From positions 23,367,533 through 23,431,532 of the forward strand of contig OY482851.1 of NCBI GenBank assembly GCA_960531495.1: a stretch of 64,000 nt of DNA, read 5' to 3'. How positions within the stretch are numbered: the first letter of the stretch is position 1; every line of letters begins with the position of its first letter. Shown here piece after piece: positions 31,331-44,299 of this stretch. Both the position numbers and the translations under genes were made by a program. The notes below the pieces were generated by a model, which saw nothing but the letters and a program-made list of their open reading frames with translations, was not told the origin of the DNA and ran no database searches. Source of the DNA: Zeus faber. Its lineage: Eukaryota; Chordata; Actinopteri; Zeiformes; Zeidae.

Positions 31331-32506
31331 CAGGGGTACATCTTTTAGTCCGTTTAATTATTCAAGTGTGTCTATGTAATTTGAACATCTTGCAAACAAA
31401 TGCGAGTTCGTGCAATGTCCCTCTCCCCCCTGTCCCTCTACAGCACATGTGCTTTCTGTTCCCAAAGCTGTGGCGCACAGAGAACGTGCACTTTGGAGAT
31501 GATATTCATGTACTCCGATGCGTCTCTGTAGTGCTCGTGCTTCTACATGTTTCAGAATTTGAATCATAAAAGAACAACGATGTTATTTTCAAAGATACCC
31601 AGATCTACATAAAAACAGGTCAATGTGGTTTCATTCCACTTTAGGTCATGCTTGCTAAAGTGTCACTATCATAACAAAAGTCATGTGGGCATAATGGCAA
31701 TCTTACCCTTTGTAAGGCACAAACATTATTGTTATGAAGTTCCTTCAGGTGTTGGTTTGTTCAACATGGCGCTGAATGGCCTCCAAGCCTCGTAACAAAG
31801 CACATCAAATAGATGGGTTTGGGTTATAGGTCCCATTTCATGTCACCAGCCAGCCTTTCAGATGTCGGCACAAGTGGAATCCCACTCGTTCTTCTTGTGC
31901 ATATACACCACACCCAAGTTTTCTGTCAGACATACTGCTTATAAGGAAGGGTCAATGAGATAAGGAGCTGCCAAGGCGAGTGAACAACCTGATGGGAATT
32001 GACAGAGCTGAGTGCCATAAGTAGAGGTCTGAGGGGAAAGCGGGTCAGGGTTACCCCTTCACCCCTGACCCCAGGGCCAACCCGGACCCAAAAGATTTGC
32101 TTTTTGATATGCATAGGGTTAAAAAAAAGTCATCAGCTGTGATGCAATGGCCCGTCTCTATAAAAGCGAGATAAAGGCCCACACCGCCTGCATGCACAAA
32201 TAGCAGGCTGTGGATATTTAGATGTAGTTTGCAAGTCTAGGCACTATTATCTTAGAATCTTGGCTTTGGCCCTATTATCTCAGCATGCTGGGGTCCAAGC
32301 AGGGCGGTAAAGGGAGCAGGTGGTGGAACACGATTCGGTGTATGAATTAACTTGTCACTCCAATGGGGTCTGCAGGTTTAGGTGACCTTGAATGCTAATT
32401 GTTTTTCCTAGTGGCTGTGCTGACAGCGATGTGTCTTAGGGTTATGAGGAGGATGACGAGCTGCTATTCAGCAGAGGATAGTAAACTATGAAACATCATT
32501 GAATTC

Positions 32507-32560
32507 ATTCATCCATCCATCCATCCATCCATTCATTCATTCATTCATTCATTCATTCAG
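32507..32560. repeat. (ATCC)n(ATTC)n tetranucleotide array
   Basis: Five or so ATCC units flanked by about eight ATTC units. Confidence 0.9.
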
Positions 32561-33004
32561 TAGGCAAGTTTATTTTGAAATTCAGCTGCTGTGTTATGCG
32601 TTGCGGCGTTGCGGTGCAACATTTTATCAGGCTCTCAGACAATGCAGAGGCATGTAAATAAAGCAGCCAACCTGTCAGGGACTGGAGGAAGTGCTTGAAG
32701 GGGTGATAACACTGAGATATGAGTATTGAAATGAACGGTCCTGATGAAACATGGAAGGCATTGAAGTAGAGGGGATGTGGAGTCCTGCATTTCTATGACT
32801 ATTAAACACTTATTTGTCATGCTTTGCTGGATGTACATCGTATATTCATCATATGGAACAAAACAGTCAGGAGGGGGGAAAAGAGCTTTGACTGTATGCC
32901 ATCCAGGTTGGAGCGGACGTGTGGTAACAGCAGCCCCTGGTGGACAAAAAGAGCAATTCAATTTCATATCAAAATTGAATTTGAATTTGAAATTGGCAAG
33001 TTAA

Positions 33005-33165
33005 GTCAAGTTTATTTTCATAGCCCTCGATCACAGTATAGTCTCAAATGGCTTTACAGCTTCCTAAAAAATTGCATAGAAAGCAACAGCATCCACAAGA
33101 CGTAACCCCCACCCGGGGAAAGGAAAAACTCCCACAAAAACCCCTTGGGGAAAAAGGGAAGATTT
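33005..33165 (+). repeat. Dispersed teleost-type repeat fragment
   Basis: It opens CAAGTTTATTTTCATAGCC, followed by a block reading TCAAATGGCTTTACAGC and GGAAAAACTCCCACAAAAAC with a GGGGAAAAAGGGAAG tail. I recognise this pattern as common in fish genomes but cannot assign a class. Confidence 0.5.
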
Positions 33166-33436
33166 TTTTGATTGACAGGTTCCTTTATATGAATTATCAG
33201 CTTTCACATGAAGGAGGCAAGACGTTTAATCCATAACTATTCATCGCTATTGGATGTATGATGGATTTAGCAAATCCATGTAAACTATATTTGTCCATAT
33301 TCAAGGTGTCACTCTTACATTCTATTTTATATTATTATTATATGTCTAGTCTTGGAATGCCGTAGCCACTTCCAGATAGTTTCGTGGTACTCTTCCCTAC
33401 AGTATGTGTAGTAGACAGGCATTCCAGGTTGTTTAT

Positions 33437-33715
33437 CTAACTTTGGTGGTAAACTCCCCATGGCTCCGGTGACAGCTGGTACGACCCGAGCCAGGTCCAA
33501 CCAGGTCCTGCTCGACCATCTCCTGCATTTTGGCTGGTGAGTTTCTTATCATCTGGTATCACTGCATAGATAATCACTGGCCTCCTGTTTTCCTTTTCAT
33601 TTAAAATGATATTCGGCCATTCCGATGGAAACCCCTCTGTTTTGATTTCCAAGTCCCGCGCAATCTGTGCCTTCACATCCTCTTTCACACTCCAAGGCTC
33701 ATGCATCCAAGGCAA
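33437..33715 (-). pseudogene. Unrecognised protein-like frame, possibly transposon-derived
   Basis: A 92-aa frame with coding-like composition and no low complexity, containing WMHEPWSVKEDVKAQIARDL and PVIIYAVIPDDKKLTSQ. It has no start context or splice sites that extend it convincingly, and the upstream sequence is broken by stops. I do not recognise the family. A fragment of a retroelement or domesticated gene is one possibility; chance is another. Confidence 0.25.
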
Positions 33716-34104
33716 GGCCCAGAAAACAGCTCATCCCAGATGTACGCAGGTCTTGCCATCCTAATGTGTCTCTTGAAGGACTTGGTGTTGGTGATCTGGC
33801 AGCCAGTCATGGCTCATTCTGCTCCTTGCACTGCTGGCAACCCGGGACCTTGGTAATTCGATGTATTATTAGGGGCCAAGCACAGCGGTGCTGGCACCGA
33901 TTGGAGCCCCAAAGGAAAGTGGGCTTACAGAGGAACTCTCCACCATGTTTAAAGCTCTGCTGTATGAGTGCTGAAGTTGGTTGTAAAAGAACAGCTCAAA
34001 ATCATATTGGATATCAATCAGACATTATCAATCATTGTTATTGAGACCACCCCCCCCACAGAACACTAATGTTGATTTACTGCCCACCCTACTTATATTA
34101 TTAT

Positions 34105-37100
34105 ATTCAGGGGTCCAGCCCGCAAGAGGGCAGAGACCCTTATTGTTTTTGTTGATGAAAAATTGACGTCAGTGGTTGATGGATGTCATGGAACCGACGA
34201 ACCAACGGACTTAATGAGTCCAATTTGAATTCGGGGCAATTCCGACACATACATGCGGTTTTCGTATCTGATCCAAATCGGTCCATTTTTGTCGGAGAAG
34301 TTAGTAAAAAACGCTGTGTTTCTCATCTCTGCAACGGTCACATGATAGCACTGTAGACCTCGCATGGTCACATGCACTTCACGCATGTGCAAAATGGGGG
34401 TGAGCATAACACTCCAGATATTTAATCTGCTCACTTGACTATTCAACTGGACTTTAACTAATGGGATATAAGACACAAACTCTGAGAGACATTAACATAT
34501 GCAGAAGCGTTGAGATACTAGCCATTAAACACAATGCAGGTGTTATGTTTGGAACGCGGATAATGTCGTTTACAGTGTTCCTGAATTGTAGTAAGTTGTA
34601 ACAGAAACCATACAAAATGATACGGTGACAGGTATTACTTTATTACTATTAACCTTTATTATGTTTGAAAATAATTAGATTAAAGTATTACCAGAAGACA
34701 ATTGGATTAAACAAAGCGCAGCATGTTAGACGTAAACATACAGCTCGTCATGCTTTTTCCTCCATTTTGACTCCTCTCCTACCCTTTGACCATAACTCCT
34801 CCTATACATTTGCACCACATCAAGTCAGTTGTAATGGCTCAGAGCGCATTGTGACAGACTGAGCACTGCACTAAATCTTCATTAAAAACACACCTCCAAA
34901 AAAGACAGAGAGAGAGGGAGAATGAGCAACAACGTCAGATTTGTTAACAAATATCACCTACTTGTGTATTCCATTACAAACAATTTATTAAGTTGTATGT
35001 CATCTACAGCATTGCAAATAGGCCTTGCACACCGTTAACTCACACACATCACACCGACTAGCCTGGAGCCCATGTATTGCTGCAGCTACTATTGTTATTC
35101 TTAATGAAAAACTGACCTCAGTAGTCTATGGATGTCATGGATCTGACGCACTCACAGACAAGATGAATAAAATGTGTATTTGGGGAAGTTTCAACACCCA
35201 GTCGTCCAAGTTTGATCCAGATCTGTCCATTATTGTGGAGTAATTTAGCAAAACACTGTCTTTTTTATCATCACTGCAACGTGCATGTGCATATGACGGC
35301 TCGCCCGTGTCACATTATAGCATTTCAGTCTAGTGACTGGTCAGCAATCGGGACCTCACCAAGGTGGCGGCACGTGCCTGACATCCGAACTTCATGGATG
35401 TCATGGATCTGACGAACTCACAGACAATGTGAATACGATTTGTATGTGGGGCAGTTCCAACATGGCATCGTTTGAGTTTCATCCAGATCGGCGGTTCAGT
35501 ATTCTGGAAGAGGTTTGTGATCAACGTTCGCAACCTTATCAAGATGGTGCCACGCACAGATTTAGTTAAAGTATTACAAGAAGACAATTGAATCAAACAA
35601 AGCGCAGTGTAATAAACGTCAAAAATATATTAACTTCTTAGGGAGTGTAAGTTCTACAAAATAAAAACCCAATAACATCACTGTCAGAATTTATATGTAT
35701 TACTCAGTCATCCACCATAGAGGTCTCTGTAGTCTAACAGGCCATTTGCTATTTCCCAGTTTATTTCCCAGTCTGTGCTTTACTCTTATTGACTCTATTG
35801 ACTCTACATCCATGTTGAGAGCAGCAGAGGGGACTTTGATAAATTGGATCATCAATGGGAAATTGATGCATAAAAAGCACAAATTGGTGCATAAAGGACC
35901 GACCGAGACTTGATTTGTGTCCTCCAGGCATGGGGCTGCTGGCAAGGTGTCCCTGATTTTTCCACATTGAAGGTGGCAACCCTACGTGCAGTGGCTCAGA
36001 CCTCACCAGGCCGGAACAAATGAACTTCTGCAGTCACAATTTGATGAAGAGCCGACTACCCTGGACCCTCTGTATTGCTGCCTACAGCTATATTATATTC
36101 ATATTTGAAGTCCCACACCAAAATAATCACTTGAAACCAGGCCACCAGATTGAAAATGTTCTTGCAGCCAGTGCTGACATGTATTGTTATTATGTGTTGT
36201 ATTATTATTGTAATTGTACTGTACTTCTGACTGGAGTCTATAGCAACCATGGTATTTTTATGAAATCTGGCTAGAGATTTTGGGGGGTGGTCCTAAACAA
36301 TCTTTTACCAATTTTGGCAACCATTCCTGCTAAGTGTTGAAGCAGGGCGGAAGTGCCTTAAAGGATAGGTTTGCTATTTTTCAAAATGTTGCTGCCCATC
36401 ATTTATAACTGTTCATAGCAAAACCTCGCTGGATGCTTTATTATACGGCTTTGCTGCAGCTCCTCACGTTGCTTAAACGCAGTCACGTTTTTTTCAATCT
36501 TTTCAAAACAGAAAAGTCATAATAGTCTGTGTATCAGTGTAGATTTTGAACAGTAATGCCCCATTTTATTTTATTTAACTACTTTTTGCATTGCCGCAGT
36601 ACATAAAGCATAATGTCCTCTGCAGCCGGTTGTTAGTAGGAAGCGGTGCAACCTCCTGTTTCTAGTCTGTTACCACAGATGCAGCCAAAAAAGCTAATTT
36701 GTGGAAGTGTAAAAGGCGTCTTGCCCTAAGTGCATTGTGTGATACGCTTGCCAGCTTAATGTGCAGTGTTGATTTGTACTATTTGCTGCATACTATGGTT
36801 TTGGACATACTAAAGCCTTTACATACTAATTTGGCATATTAAATATTACTGTATCCTAGTATTCTATTTCAGACATAGCGTGTCCCTTCAGAACCAATAA
36901 GTGACATCACAGATGCTCTGTCCACCTGGAACCTGGAAGCAGGATTGTTTTTTTCTCTGATTCTATGGGTCATGCTGAGTTCATTGCACACACTGGTTCA
37001 AATGTTGAATATTTCGATAATGGATGTGCCGCAATTTCCTCTATAAATTTTCTGGGACCTCTTCCTAGAATGCGCTGACACCGTCCAAACAAATTTGTGA

Positions 37101-37323
37101 ACATTATCTACAGAGGCTTCAGCTGAAAGGCTGCATAATGATTTTGATAGCTCCCATCCATTTGGGATTGTCTTACTCACAAATTTCACTTAACAGTCCC
37201 CTTATTGCAATGGTCCACATTTCAAAAATCATTCTGCATAGTAACAAGACCTTGTCTTCTCATTGGTGCAAATTATTTTCATGAAATTAAAATGTTTTGG
37301 GCCAAACAGATGACACAATGGTT

Positions 37324-37392
<69 letters not shown>

Positions 37393-37585
37393 GGCTGGTT
37401 CAATCACCTAATCACCTTATTGTTCCGGTTCTTGGTAAAAAACTTACTACACATCATTGGCAGAACCTACGGACACCTACGGACACTTGTTTGAACTGAT
37501 ATATCACAAACACCTCATAGTTTAAGTTTCATCCAAATCGATCCACATACAGAGCAGAAATTATTAAAAAACGCACTAAATTTGA
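34105..37585. repeat. Cluster of diverged copies of one dispersed repeat
   Basis: The phrase GATGTCATGGA followed by a CTGACG.ACTCACAGAC-type block and then a TTTGATCCAGATC.GTCCAT-type block recurs at about 34,170-34,320, 35,120-35,260, 35,390-35,520 and, partly, 37,500-37,575. Copies differ in length and are heavily mutated. Class unknown. Confidence 0.6.
37325..37393. repeat. (ATT)n microsatellite
   Basis: About 23 ATT units. The poly-Tyr and poly-Leu frames across it are artefacts. Confidence 0.96.
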
Positions 37586-40500
37586 TTAATATCACAGATG
37601 CGGTCCAATGCATTTCACGCAGAAATATGTCCAACCCGGCTAAAACTATCTGGAACAAAATAAAGACAGAATCTAGGATCTCATGGTTCAAATTTCATTT
37701 ACGTCACTTAGTTAATATGTAAATCTACGTGAATACGTCATAATTGATGTATACGGGACGCAACGTCCCCTACCGTGATCTAGACTCCAGATGTACTTAC
37801 ATAAAACAAGGTAAGTTATAACAAGGAAAATATTTAGTTTAAAGTTTTGACATTTTCCTACACCTAAACTTAAGAAACTTTAATGAAGAGACAGAAAGTG
37901 TTTGTAGCAATGACAAATTATTACATACTATTTCTAACGACAAATTATTGTTAAAGTTCAATAAATGTTGTCAGAATTACAATACAGACAAGTCATCCAT
38001 TAAACTGAATTTTCCAATTGTAGATTATCAACAGAAAAAATTCAACTAAGTAGTAATTAACACAATGTTGTGGTGTGGGGATTGTGTGGTTTGAGCAGCC
38101 ACACCTGACCTGGATCTAGATAGTTGGGGACCCAGGATCAGAGTGGCTGCATACCTGTTGCTTGTTGGTTGGTCTAACGAGCAACAGGTAAAACCTCCAT
38201 CCCCACACACACTCGGGAGAGAGGAGCTCTTGCCATGACACCTGTCCATCTGCTCCTGGGCTTATTCCAACAGGCCCACTCTCTACAATAAACTGTGAGT
38301 CTACAACCCCGTCCCTGAGGTCCCCGAAAACGCCACTTGGGTGGCGTGTAGTAGGCGAAACGGCCATACATGTATTTATTATATTTCTAAAACTAAATTA
38401 ATTTATTGCTATTGACGTAATGTCAGGGTGATTCGTGGAATAACATGTACGTAACTACATTATGTTTATAAGTTCAGTAGATTTTGCTGCATTGCACAAA
38501 AAACTAAAAATGCAACACATGCCTAAAACAAATAAACTATTGCTACCTGCAGCTATATTTATTATTATTATTTTGCCATGAGTGTCAAGTGCCATTAGCA
38601 CATGCTCCAGAGGCCGTAAGTCACTTAAGAAAAGTACAAATAGTGTGTGAAAAAACCTGCGGTTTGACAGTGATGAAAGAACGAGCGGCTCTTTTGCAAA
38701 ATTTATGCATACAATTTTTATTGACTGCAGATTACAGTTTTCAATCATGTCATCCTGTGTGGAATCTCAAAATCTGTGGATATTCTTTTCCACTATTTTC
38801 ATCCTCATCCTATTTGTTTTCAATGAAAGCCCAGTTGGGTAAAACTGATAAAAGAGATTCCATACCTCCACCTCTGACTGTCTGTGTTGCGTTGAAGGCA
38901 TCATGATTATCTCGCCAACAGCCTCTCATACGTACAGAATATAGATTTAAGTGCGTTTAGGGCATAAAGTTTATGCTGCTACACACTTTGATATAATTCA
39001 CATATTTAACCATTATTCTGTCCCAACCTTTTATGGCAACACAGCAAAAAAGTTAGCACATTTGACTAACTTTTAACAACTTTGATTTTCATTACCCTCA
39101 AATGATCATAATAAAGTACTTTTTTACGAATAGAATTTAATATAATATTTCATCTGATTGAAATTATTGTTCTGAAAGTAATCTTGAAGGCTTTTATGTG
39201 AACAATATCCTGTTTTCATGTTATAATATCCTGTTGACACATTGTTGAGAGCAACATGTGTTTCATGTGGAACCAAAGATGATTAAAAAATAAATAAATT
39301 GCTGTCTCTTTGGCAACCTGTGTTCTCCATTGTTGAAGTTAAAAGCAAATCATATTTGACATCATACTGACATCTCATTTTGTGACGATACTGTATGGTT
39401 CATGTATGCAGAATAGAGAGGAGTTACTGTAAGTACGTTGTCAACAGATTCAAGACTACACTCCAAAGTGTGCAACAAGGTATTTAACTTGACTTAGATA
39501 CACAAGCCGTATTTCTTAATTCTTAAAGCCCCGATTCATTTCTGTATTCATTTTTGTATCTTAATCTATGTCAATCATGTTAAATTACATATAAATTGAA
39601 CAAGCTTTAAAAGCCCTTCCCCAAATGTTGCGTGTTGTGCTCACTATTCATGCCCGCTTCTTGCAATAGGAGGACTAAAGGGTTATTATTAGCATACATC
39701 TTCTCTGAGTCATTGATCTGTATCTTATTATGTTGAAAACATTACAGGAGCCAGCAGGCAGCCCTGTGGTTCTCCTGTGTTTAAAACAGCCCGGTCTGAA
39801 CCAGTACCATTTAAAGACTCTCTGAGGCCGAACAGCGAGGATCTCCTTTATCAAAGAGCCTCTTTGTCTGAGTCTGTTTCGTCTCACAGTTAAAGGCCAA
39901 ACTGAAATATATAAATAAAACTGGTGTAGCTTTTAGACCAGTGTACGGGCTTAGTAATGGCCTTCATTAAAGACAGAGTTGCGTCACCATTGCTGGGACC
40001 ATTTGGGTCAAAACCATTAGATGTTGTTATGTATGTGATTGATTATATACCTCATCATATATTTACTAAAATCATTGAAATGTATAACTCTGGACTATTT
40101 TGGGGCTTTTTTTTTTATGTCTGTGGAACATGTTCGTTTCCTTTCAACTTGGTCACTGAAAGCATTTAAGAATCCTTTTCCTGAACACAGTTGTCTGTTA
40201 GGTATCTAGCTTGGCTGGCTGCTATTTGGAGGATAATGAAGATTTGCAAAATATCAGTTATTGTCATTATCAATCAGATAAATGTTGTCACATTTGTTTT
40301 AAAAATTGCTTCACAAATAATAACATTTGACTTGTCTTTTCTATTTCAATGCTTTTTTTTTTTTTCTGCAGATGGCCTTTCATTGTTCATTCATTTCATT
40401 GTTCATAAGTCTGAAAGACTTAAAGTAATCCTCAGTGGCCTTTGACACGAGAATACAGTGGAAAGCAGTAATCCCTCCAAAAAATGTCAACAGAAATGAC

Positions 40501-40699
40501 CTACGTCATTTCACAAAATACAGACTTCTACAGTGATAGTTTCACTTCAAAACATGCCCTTCCAAGGACACCTGAGAGTTTTTTAATTTAAATGATTGAC
40601 GATTTCATGCAAAAGAAATCATAGACTATTCTAGGTAAATTTGTTTATGGTGACTACAACAGTTCCCCAATGACAATATCTCAATGTGGGAAGTAAAAC

Positions 40700-40850
40700 A
40701 GGTTGGACCCACTTAAAGCCCACCCGAGGTTCAGATTGAGGTTTGAATTTCGTCACAGGCTCTATCTGCATGGAGTTTGCAAATTCTCCCAAGTTTGTGT
40801 GGGTTTTCTCAGGATGCTGCAGTTTCTTCCCACCTCCAAAGACTGGTTAC
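40700..40850 (+). mobile_element. SINE-like fragment (conserved central domain)
   Basis: Contains CATGGAGTTTGCAAATTCTC, then GTGTGGGTTTTCTC and TTTCTTCCCACCTCCAAAGA, the wording of the central domain seen in many vertebrate tRNA SINEs. It resembles the copy at 50,713. The tRNA-related head is not clear here. Confidence 0.55.
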
Positions 40851-41789
40851 GTCAATTAGAGACCATGATTTATTAGTAATAGTATTGATCGTAGTAGAAG
40901 GGACATGACGGCACTACTGTCGTATTTAATTTACAAAACAGGGGACATCAGATGTTGTTTTTAGTTCTTTCTCCAATTATTATTTCCCTGATCTCTCACA
41001 AGCTCGGATGATATAGTTGTGTTTTAATGGTCTCTGATTGAAATTTGGCAGTGGAAAATTTGAAGCAGAGGAAAGGCAGACTGTCTTTTTACCCCAAGTT
41101 CTATCCTACCGTCTTTCCCTCACTCCATTATTTAGGACTCAGTCAGTCACAGGTAGTTATTAAAGTTTCATGTGCTACAATTTGGAAGCTGGGCGTGTTG
41201 TGAAGTGAGTTGTGTGCATATAGTGTCTGTATACTTTTAGACTTGTATCGGCAGCGTTCCTATATTTGAATATACTTTTTTTTCCCCCCATTATTTTGAA
41301 CTTTGCGGCACCCTTGGTAAGATCTTTTCAGTAAGCTCGGTCTTGGGATATTTTTAATTGTTATTCATGAGGACAGACATTTATTTATATATATATTTCT
41401 ATTTTTCACCTGTGCTGTCAGTATGTTTGGCATACAACACAGAGTATCTGTATGCCATTACATCTAGAACAGAGATAATCTGCAATGGGAGTTCAGCTTG
41501 CAAAACAACCTGCAATGCCACTCTTCTATTCATTCTTTAATCATCAAGAACTGCTTGCAATAGTTCTGTCCTGTGGACAACCTGTGGGATGACAGGAGCA
41601 CACATTTTGATATACAAGACCCCTCGTGAGAAGAAGAATCTTACCATGCTTTGGTCTTTAAACAACAAATCCTCATTATTACTCTAAGAGGTGGAGAATC
41701 ACTTTGGGTGAGATAAACAAACATAGAAACAACATGTACCTGGAAAAACATAAACATACAAACATCAGATGAACAAAACATAATTAACT

Positions 41790-42320
41790 AAGTCCAGGAA
41801 AATTGGAGCAGCAATTCTGCACGTCGCCTCTTCCTGTGATAGCTAGGGCAGTAAAGGAGGGAGAAAAGGAGATGGATGTTATCTGGAGGGTGTACGGGGG
41901 AGTGTTTGAAGCAGGTGCTGGTGGTGTGTGCGTGCCCGTGATGAGTGTGTGTGTGTGTGTGTCCACCGGTGAGTGCACGGCCCTAGTCCCAATTAGTTCT
42001 GTTGTATGAGGTCAGAATTATATCGTGGTGCCTCCGAGAAGTGAAAAGGCTCCACGGCCACTGAGTCCTGCAGCCGACCATGGGAAACCCCCGAGCAACA
42101 TGCCATGCAGGCACAGAAGACCCCCCCAGCCCCCAGAGAAGCCGGGAGCCCGTGGAGCAACACCCACACATGGCCCCCGAGGAGCATAAACCCATCGCAG
42201 CGGGGATGCATGGCTTCCCAGCAGGCCCCTGACCAGCCTCCAGCCGGCACACATGTGGACCACAGAACAGACGACAGCAGACGGCCCCCCAACCACAGCC
42301 TGCCCCCCAGTGACGAGGTT
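41790..42320. other. GC-rich block of unknown origin
   Basis: Base composition changes abruptly from the AT-rich flanks. A short GT array (41,944-41,962) lies inside. Several overlapping minus-strand frames rich in Gly, Trp and Cys cross it, none with a recognised domain. It may be a GC-rich dispersed repeat. Confidence 0.35.
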
Positions 42321-42984
42321 GTTTTAGGGAAAAATTGTATGGACTTGGGAGAGAACGGTACAAAAACAGATACACCATATTGTGATTTTTTTTGTAATTT
42401 ATACTCATCATTAGCATGATATTAAAAGCAACATTAACCACACATTTCCTTATTTCACCTGGAATGTAATATTTAAACAACGGGCTAAATACAATAAAAG
42501 TTAGATAAACTGACAAACATACATAATTAGAAATGTAAAGAGCACCTGAACTGTTTTTTCTTTGTAAAAATGTAAAAACAACTTTGTGAAGTGTCTCCAC
42601 ATTTTCTGCATATGCTGCCTATTACAGCAAATAAGGGGTCATGATGGATTTCTTCAATGTCATAAATCAGAATTCCTGCATCAACCACAGGGAATTAAAT
42701 GAAATTTAACATGGGATGATGACACAACAGCGGCTTAGTGTGAATTGTCAAGATTGGGATTACAGATGGAGATATCAGATTTCTCTACATGTACTGCAAC
42801 TTCCTGGGAATATGTCTCTGTAGAATATTCACACATACTGAATATCAATTTATAATTTAAATCCATGACAGCACTTTCATTTATGGATGAGGTGAGAAGA
42901 GGTATGGTGTGAATGGGGCAGTGATCTCTTATCCCATCTTAGTATCCATATAGAGAATCATAGTATCCCTAAAACCATCACTAA

Positions 42985-43595
42985 TAACAACTTATATTGT
43001 GTAGGTCCCCCTCATGCTGCCAAAACAGCTCTGACCCCTCGAGTCATGGACTCCACAAGACCTCTGAAGGTGACACTCTGACCGGTCTGCGTCTACACAG
43101 CCCCATACGCAGCAAGCTGTGATGCACTGTGTGTTATGACACCTTTCTATCATATTATTAACTTTTTCAGCAAATTTGTGCTACAGTAGCTCTTCTGCTC
43201 TTCTTCTGTGGGATCGAACCAGACTGGCTAGACTCCCCACACGCATCAATGAGCCTTGGGAAGCCATTAACCTTCTGAGGGTTCACCGGTTGTCCTTCCT
43301 TGGACCACTTTTGGTAGGTATTAACCACTGCATACCGGGAACACCCCACAATAGCTGTCGTTTTGGAGATGCTCTGACCCAGTCGTCTAGCCATCACAAT
43401 TTGGCCCTTGTCAAAGTCGCTCAGATCATTACCCTTGCCCATGTTTCCTGCTTCCAACACATCAACTTCAAGAACTGACTACTCACTTGTTGCCTAATAC
43501 ATCCCACCCCTGGAAAGGTGCCATTGGAACAAGATGATCAATGTTATTCACTTCACCTGTCAGTGGTTTTATCGTTGTGGCCGATCGGTTTTGTA
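42985..43595 (-). mobile_element. Tc1-like DNA transposon with internal deletion
   Basis: The N-terminal part of a fish Tc1-type transposase reads on the minus strand from 43,442: [50 protein letters not shown] and PRLIDACGE. This is the paired-like helix-turn-helix domain. Near 43,090-42,990 the same strand encodes a short piece like the transposase C-terminus (TFRGLVESM-type wording). The catalytic DDE core between them is gone. The end near 43,550-43,590 (CACCTGTCAGTGGTTTTATC) fits a terminal repeat. Dead element. Confidence 0.75.
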
Positions 43596-43758
43596 TATTG
43601 TAAAGACTGTGACTGACTGATGAAGTTAGGTACAGTTTTATGGATGGAGAAATGTGTGAAGCAACTATTTTGGCAATTAAAATGCAGATGTATTTGCATA
43701 AATCCTCCTCTGAAATGGTAGTGAATAACATACAATATATATATACAACATACAATAT

Positions 43759-43799
43759 ACAACAACAACAACAACAACAAAAACAACAACAACAACAAC

Positions 43800-43850
<51 letters not shown>

Positions 43851-43853
43851 GTC

Positions 43854-43912
<59 letters not shown>

Positions 43913-43915
43913 TAA
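43759..43915. repeat. (AAC)n(AAT)n compound trinucleotide array
   Basis: CAA units (43,759-43,800), then TAA units to about 43,915 with a single TCA interruption. Gives spurious poly-Asn, poly-Gln, poly-Ile and poly-Tyr frames. Confidence 0.96.
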
Positions 43916-44154
43916 TAATAATAACTGTCTCACCTGTCGTCACATTTGCTCAATATTTTCCTTTCATCATTTCATTAAATTATGATATACATTCATTCAT
44001 TTCCCTCCACAAAAAAAGAATAGTTAAATGTGGATTGATGTGAGGCATTTTGCAGAGTGACCCTTCAGACACGATGAGTCTGAGCCTTCCTTAAGCTACC
44101 ACTGAGGCATAAGAGCCTGGTTTAAGATGGACACAGACAGCGGGGAGAGAGTTT

Positions 44155-44157
<3 letters not shown>

Positions 44158-44240
<83 letters not shown>
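44158..44240. repeat. (TAA)13(TTA)14 self-complementary array
   Basis: 39 nt of TAA repeats pass directly into 44 nt of TTA repeats, making an 80-bp near-perfect palindrome about 615 bp upstream of the plus-strand LRRTM start. Confidence 0.95.
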
Positions 44241-44299
44241 TGAATTATAATAATAACAATAATTAATGATAATCTTATTCTTATTATAAGTATAAGTGG

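Larger units (their letters stand above)
31340..42980. other. Non-coding stretch between the two LRRTM genes
   Basis: No supportable exon. It contains tetranucleotide and ATT arrays, an interspersed-repeat fragment (33,005-33,165), diverged copies of another dispersed repeat (34.1-37.6 kb), a SINE-like fragment (40.7-40.85 kb) and a GC-rich block (41.8-42.3 kb). The regulatory DNA of both genes should lie in or near it, but no specific site can be named. Confidence 0.5.

Noticed and set aside
38066-38370. Possible solo LTR (TGTTGTGGTGTGG start, AATAAA inside)
   Set aside because: No matching second copy, no defined right end and no target duplication could be shown.
43640-43943. Poly-Asn, poly-Ile and poly-Tyr frames
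   Set aside because: Products of the AAC/AAT trinucleotide array.
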